Below are positions 60,400 to 64,000 of a DNA stretch of 64,000 bases, in pieces. The position numbers and the translations under genes are program-made. How positions within the stretch are numbered: position 1 is the first letter of the stretch; every line of letters begins with the position of its first letter. The notes beneath the pieces were generated by a model that searched no databases, was not told the DNA's origin, and saw only the letters and a list, made by a program, of their open reading frames with translations. Where the stretch lies: contig NZ_FOBB01000012.1 of NCBI RefSeq assembly GCF_900109685.1, positions 209,477 through 273,476 on the forward strand, given 5' to 3'. The DNA comes from Chitinophaga rupis (GTDB lineage: Bacteria > Bacteroidota > Bacteroidia > Chitinophagales > Chitinophagaceae).

Positions 60400-60520
60400 C
60401 AATTAGGAATTACGAATTACGAATTGTGTACCTCAAAAGGCAGATTTCCTGCATAAAAGTAAGGATACCTATTTTACCGCAGTACTCAATTCGTAATTCG
60501 TAATTGACAATTCGTAATTA
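60400..60520. repeat. Heptad inverted repeat, word GAATTAC
   Basis: The left arm is CAATTAG, GAATTAC, GAATTAC, GAATTGT (60400-60427). The right arm is TCAATTC, GTAATTC, GTAATTG, ACAATTC, GTAATTA (60486-60520), which overlaps the ComA-like stop codon (60518-60520). The left arm starts 8 bp before the aroE ATG. The loop is about 58 nt. Confidence 0.92.
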
Positions 60521-61282
60521 TTCCTGGTCCAGGAACAAATGGAACGTATCGCCACGCAGGCCAATACGCATAGCTTCCAGGGCTATTACTTCATGCGGGG
60601 CCAGGTTGCCCAGGTTCACATTACACCCTACCAGCTCCAGGAAGTAAAGCTGCTGCGCTTTTTGCGGCGCTTCCCAAATGATCTTTTCAGCCGGGATCTG
60701 TGTTAGTATTTCCTGTACCAAACCTTCACGTACCTCACCACTGCCGCGGTAAATGCCTACGTTACCGCTTTCGCGGGCTTCGGCAATTACATAGGTGGCG
60801 CCGGCTTCCAGCTCTGCACGCATCAGCTCTATCCATTTATAGGGAGGAATGATATGTTCTGCATCTTTGGATCCTACTTCACTCAGCACCAGCCCGAGTT
60901 TGGACAGCTTTTCAATATAACCGCACTTTTCCGCATGCGGTATGGTAATGGAACCGTCAGACACCTCCATGTAGGTAATGCCATAGTCCTGCACCACTTT
61001 AATATATTCATCCAGCTGGTTGCGGATCAGAAAGGCTTCAAACAGGGTGCCTCCAAAATACACAGGTATGTTATGCGATTGGTATAGTTCTATTTTTTCA
61101 CGCAACCGGGGCGTAACAAAAGAAGTGCCGAAGCCCAGCTTCAGTATATCCATATGAGGTGCCGCCACTGACAAAAAGTTGCGGGCTTCTTCCACGCTAA
61201 GGCCTTTATCCATTACCATGGTTAACCCATGGGTGCGGGGCTGCTTTGTACGGTCCGGGAGCTGAGTAAGATTGAAATTCAT
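60518..61282 (-). CDS. ComA-like phosphosulfolactate synthase family protein
   Basis: A 254-residue TIM-barrel protein of Pfam family ComA (PF02679). LTMVMDKGLSVEEARNFLSV, DILKLGFGTSFV, VYFGGTLFEAF, YMEVSDGSITIP, LSEVGSKD and IAEARESGNVGIYRGSGEV are the successive beta-alpha motifs. ComA adds sulfite to phosphoenolpyruvate to make phosphosulfolactate, first step of coenzyme M synthesis in methanogens. In Bacteroidota a related sulfonate step could feed sulfonolipid precursors; that is inference. It is in the same direction as aroE. Confidence 0.88.
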   Translation of the reverse strand: MNFNLTQLPDRTKQPRTHGLTMVMDKGLSVEEARNFLSVAAPHMDILKLGFGTSFVTPRLREKIELYQSHNIPVYFGGTLFEAFLIRNQLDEYIKVVQDYGITYMEVSDGSITIPHAEKCGYIEKLSKLGLVLSEVGSKDAEHIIPPYKWIELMRAELEAGATYVIAEARESGNVGIYRGSGEVREGLVQEILTQIPAEKIIWEAPQKAQQLYFLELVGCNVNLGNLAPHEVIALEAMRIGLRGDTFHLFLDQE

Positions 61283-61328
61283 GCTGTCTGTTATTTATGC
61301 CAAGTCAAACCAAAGTGGAAAACCGGCG

Positions 61329-61336
61329 CAAAAATA
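61329..61336 (-). promoter_or_regulatory. Possible promoter -7 of the ComA-like gene
   Basis: The minus strand reads TATTTTTG, 46 bp before the ATG. A weak GTTT stands 19 nt upstream in the -33 position. Confidence 0.4.
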
Positions 61337-61420
61337 AGAACTATCTCTAATTTATAAACTGCTTTTCGGCAGGGCAGCCAAACAATAGGATTAATTTATG
61401 ATTATGCATCCCCGTACTAT

Positions 61421-61455
61421 AGTTGGCAGTCTTTAGCCGGCAGTTGGCAGTCCGC
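61421..61455. repeat. One-armed heptad repeat, word AGTTGGC
   Basis: AGTTGGC, AGTCTTT, AGCCGGC, AGTTGGC, AGTCCGC are in exact 7-bp register. No complementary arm follows. It lies between the ComA-like gene and the TPR gene terminator. Confidence 0.75.
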
Positions 61456-61522
61456 TGATTTATACCTACACATCCACCGCCTTCTAAACGGTGTTTCAAC
61501 ACATTTCCCTAAAAAACAAAAA

Positions 61523-61546
61523 CCTGTCCCAATGGATCGGAACAGG
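61523..61546 (-). terminator. Terminator of the TPR gene
   Basis: CCTGTCCC pairs with GGAACAGG (one G-U), followed on the minus strand by TTTTTGTTTTTT. It is 24 bp beyond the stop. Confidence 0.88.
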
Positions 61547-61569
61547 CACTTATCTTAATTTTTCACTAT

Positions 61570-62994
61570 TTACTTTTTCTTTTTTCTATACCGGGCTATC
61601 AGCTCTACCACGCTGGTATGCTGCAAAAGCGTAGGGTCCAGCTCCACCATCTTCTTCAATTGGCGGGGGGCCAGCTGCAGCGCGGTTTCCAGCTGTATCA
61701 GGCCTTCTTTGGTACGGCCGGTGGTGATCAATACCGCCGCACGGAAATAAATAAATACCGGCTTGCGGCCCAGCTTCTGCTCGCCCTCATCCAGCTGCAC
61801 CATGGCTTCATCAAAAAAGCGGGCTACATACAGCGCGCGGATGAACTCCTGCCAGGTGGTAACGCTTCGCGGTTTAATACGCAGGGCGCTCATAAACTGG
61901 ATCAGCGCATCTTTATTCTTGCCCAGCTCCAGGTAACACTGGCCCAGGGCTATGAAATATTCAGAGCTGCCTTTGTTGATCTTAAGCGCGCTGGCGATGG
62001 ATTTTACCGCATTTTCCCAGTTAGCCTCCATCATATAGGCAACAGCTATCTTATAATACAGCTTATCATCCTGCGGGCTTAAGTGCGATGCCTTGCGATA
62101 GTAATAGCGGGCCTGGGTGAATTTACGCATCTTCTCGTAGCAGTGGCCTATGGCTTCATAGATCACATCTTCCGGCTTGGCTATTTCCAGGTGTTTCTGC
62201 AACACTTCAATAGCTTCCTGGAACTTACGGAGGCGGATATACGCATCGCCCATATTGCGGTAAGCGTAGTCGAATTTTTCATCAATGGCTACAGCGTACA
62301 AATAGGCATCTATGGCCTTTTCATACAGCTTTAGCCCCTGGTAGGCAGTACCCAGGTTAAACCAGGCCAGCTGGTTATACGGGTGGTCGTTAATGATCTG
62401 GGTATGCAGGCGTATGCTTTCTTCATTGCGCCCGGTATACTCTGTCCAGAAGCAGATCTTATGGAGGGCTTCCTCGTTATTAGGATCATGCTCCAGGGCT
62501 ATTTTCAGACAGTCAAATACGCGGTCAAACTCCTCCCAGTCATCATATACGTCCGCCAGCTCCAGCAGCAGCTCCGTGCGGTCATCCCCGTCAAACTGTT
62601 TGATCTGCTCCTCCAGTACCGAAGCAGCTTTTTCGTGCTGGTTCAGGGCCAGGTAAATATCCGTTTGCAGGATGTACAGGTTAATATCCGTACTGTCCAG
62701 GATAGCAGCCTTTTCCAGCAGCTCCAGCGCATCCGGGTATTTCTTGGTTTCTATAAGGAGGTTTGCTTTTTTCAGTAAAAGGGTGGATGAGTAAGGAAAT
62801 TGTTCGATAGCTATTTCTGCAGCCTGAATTGCATTCGGCAGCTCGTCATGCTCATCGTAGTAGTCGATGATCTGCTCAAAGGAATCTTCGTCTAAAAAGG
62901 AATGAGACTGGCCAGCTCTGAGGTTTTCAAACTGCTGCAACAAGTCTCTAAGCTCCTCAAAATCCTCGTTAAATAATGGAAAGTCTTGATTCAT
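61570..62994 (-). CDS. TPR-repeat protein
   Basis: A 474-residue soluble protein with start at ATG 62994-62992 (MNQDFPLFNEDFEELRDLLQ); an upstream ATG adds 20 unlikely residues. About ten tetratricopeptide repeats run from residue 60 on; examples are AWFNLGTAYQGLKLYEKAID, YRNMGDAYIRLRKFQEAIEV and YFIALGQCYLELGKNKDALI. No signal peptide. TPR arrays mediate protein contacts; the partner is unknown. Single gene with its own terminator. Confidence 0.92.
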   Translation of the reverse strand: MNQDFPLFNEDFEELRDLLQQFENLRAGQSHSFLDEDSFEQIIDYYDEHDELPNAIQAAEIAIEQFPYSSTLLLKKANLLIETKKYPDALELLEKAAILDSTDINLYILQTDIYLALNQHEKAASVLEEQIKQFDGDDRTELLLELADVYDDWEEFDRVFDCLKIALEHDPNNEEALHKICFWTEYTGRNEESIRLHTQIINDHPYNQLAWFNLGTAYQGLKLYEKAIDAYLYAVAIDEKFDYAYRNMGDAYIRLRKFQEAIEVLQKHLEIAKPEDVIYEAIGHCYEKMRKFTQARYYYRKASHLSPQDDKLYYKIAVAYMMEANWENAVKSIASALKINKGSSEYFIALGQCYLELGKNKDALIQFMSALRIKPRSVTTWQEFIRALYVARFFDEAMVQLDEGEQKLGRKPVFIYFRAAVLITTGRTKEGLIQLETALQLAPRQLKKMVELDPTLLQHTSVVELIARYRKKKK

Positions 62995-63130
62995 TATTGT
63001 AAATATAATACTTTTATTGAACCACGCAAATGCAGACAAAAGGACGCCATTCATGGAATTTTTAACAGATTTTTAGGAAATAGTTGTAAATTGCGTTAAG
63101 AATTTGTTATATGATATATTGAAAAGTTTG

Positions 63131-63138
63131 TACATTTG
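63131..63138 (+). promoter_or_regulatory. Possible -7 element of the small secreted protein gene
   Basis: TACATTTG fits the Bacteroidota -7 motif and stands 8 bp before the ATG, which would give a nearly leaderless message. No TTG is found at the 19-nt distance. Confidence 0.35.
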
Positions 63139-63146
63139 TAGATACA

Positions 63147-63524
63147 ATGAAAACGAGAACCTTCATATTGCAGTCTTTTTCATTGACCTGTTTATTGGCA
63201 GGCATGTTGATTTGCTGCGTGCTGACCGCACGGGCAAACGACCTGGCGCTTAACAGTGATAAAGACAAAGTGGCTAAAAAAACGGAAAACCGTTTTTTAC
63301 TGGGGGCCATGCCCAAAACTAACCTCAGCCTGGATGGTTTCCGCTACAGCGGTACCTTAAGCTCTGAGTTTAAGCTAATATCCCCTACTTCCTGGAACAT
63401 AAAGTCCGTAATGACCTATAAAAAAGGGAATGTAACGTTTGTACTGCCGTACAATGTTCAGGTACAGCAGCCTACTAACATGCAGCAGTTCCATAAATTG
63501 CGGATCCTGTTGCCTTTAAAATAG
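63147..63524 (+). CDS. Small secreted protein of unknown function
   Basis: A 125-residue protein with signal peptide MKTRTFILQSFSLTCLLAGM continuing to a cleavage site near ARA-ND. The mature part has KKTENRFLLGAMPKTNLSLD, a beta-rich centre (SSEFKLISPTSWNIKSVMTY) and the end KLRILLPLK. No family is recognised. Single gene between the TPR gene (divergent) and a terminator. Confidence 0.75.
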   Translation: MKTRTFILQSFSLTCLLAGMLICCVLTARANDLALNSDKDKVAKKTENRFLLGAMPKTNLSLDGFRYSGTLSSEFKLISPTSWNIKSVMTYKKGNVTFVLPYNVQVQQPTNMQQFHKLRILLPLK

Positions 63525-63550
63525 CGCTAATAAGTTTTAACTTATAAAAG

Positions 63551-63585
63551 AAAGCCTGGAACCATGTTCCGGGCTTTTTTATTAG
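63551..63585 (+). terminator. Terminator of the small secreted protein gene
   Basis: AAAGCCTGGAAC pairs with GTTCCGGGCTTT (one G-U) around CAT, followed by more Ts. It is 27 bp after the stop. Confidence 0.92.
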
Positions 63586-63724
63586 TACAAACTGCCGTTT
63601 CAGTGCCATCCTGCCCAGCGCCAATCCCTTCCAGCCAGCCCAACACCTTTATTGCAAACCCTGTATTGATTCAGAATTGACTTTACATGTTGGGGGTTAA
63701 TTAAGGATTAATTAAATTACTAAC

Positions 63725-64000
63725 ATGAAAGGAAAATCATTAGGACCACCTCCTATCTACGCCGAGACCTTGAAAATCAGCGTTGCCCGGGAATATCTAT
63801 CGACAGATCAAAGCTATGGAGAGTTGGCAAAGAAGTACGGCCTTAAAAACAGAGAGGTCGTTAGGAGTATGGTGTCCTGGTACGAAAGGCATTACAGCCA
63901 GGATCAGCTGCCAGTAGTTAAAAAAGATCCAGCAGTTGGCTCACCGGACCTAAAAGCAGGAGCCCCCAATACAGATAAGGAAAAACAATTAAAGGAAGCC
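63725..64000 (+). CDS. Transposase-associated helix-turn-helix protein (IS3 orfA-like), cut by window edge
   Basis: From ATG 63725 the frame stays open to the window end (92 codons). It reads MKGKSLGPPPIYAETLKISV, then AREYLSTDQSYGELAKKYGL and KNREVVRSMVSWYERH, a helix-turn-helix of the type in the first ORF of IS3-family elements, followed by a polar linker. The second ORF with the DDE catalytic domain would lie outside. The left end of the element is not identifiable; TTAATTA-like words before the start are not a clear inverted repeat. It could also be a domesticated regulator. Confidence 0.7.
   Translation, partial: MKGKSLGPPPIYAETLKISVAREYLSTDQSYGELAKKYGLKNREVVRSMVSWYERHYSQDQLPVVKKDPAVGSPDLKAGAPNTDKEKQLKEA

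Overview
The window is chromosomal DNA of a Bacteroidota bacterium, most likely family Chitinophagaceae. The evidence is: surface lipoproteins with SKG/KK-type tails, a FecR/TonB-receptor pair, a type IX secretion plug protein, Bacteroidota-type promoters (TTTG, about 19 nt, TAnnTTTG), weak Shine-Dalgarno signals, and ribosomal and RNA-polymerase genes with Bacteroidota features. No phage, plasmid or CRISPR region is seen. A transposase gene runs off the right edge.

Layout. 0.3-7.6 kb (minus strand): an anti-sigma FecR protein, a TonB-dependent receptor and three surface lipoproteins. 8.3-11.4 kb: amino-acid permease, OmpH/Skp-like lipoprotein, DUF4397-like lipoprotein. 11.5-22.1 kb: rplK-rplA-rplJ-rplL-rpoB-rpoC. 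22.6-33.0 kb: about 11 kb of accessory DNA holding a frameshifted DUF1579-like gene, a giant sensor-like membrane protein, three small or unknown genes and an RHS polymorphic toxin. 33.1-36.3 kb: nusG, secE, tRNA-Trp, tuf and four more tRNA genes, which is the other half of the same ancient operon. The accessory block therefore splits the usual tuf-secE-nusG/rplKAJL-rpoBC array. 36.5-41.4 kb: hpf, xerC-like recombinase, rpsU, ribE, nitronate monooxygenase and a secreted protein. 41.6-49.0 kb: a DUF58/MoxR/DUF4350/DUF4129/SpoIIM-like/RDD membrane cluster. 49.2-64 kb: SRP RNA, transaldolase, NDH-2, T9SS plug, FtsX-type permease, TrmH-like methyltransferase, TamL-like Omp85 protein, truB, a methyltransferase, aroE, a ComA-like enzyme, a TPR protein and a small secreted protein.

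The most unusual signal lies between the genes. At least eleven intergenic gaps are filled by long imperfect inverted repeats whose arms are tandem, degenerate 7-bp words. Examples are NNTTAGC, GCNNAAA, NNGTCCA, GTGAANN, GAATTAC and AATTAAN. Each gap has its own word, the two arms of one gap match each other, and the arms usually begin on or within a few bases of a stop codon. Two of the elements (between the DUF58 and moxR genes, and after the transaldolase gene) also share a conserved loop sequence. Several one-armed copies exist. I know of no described function for this family in Bacteroidota. Heptanucleotide tandem repeats (STRRs) of filamentous cyanobacteria are the nearest known parallel. 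A separate 11-bp-periodic pyrimidine tract lies between rpsU and ribE.
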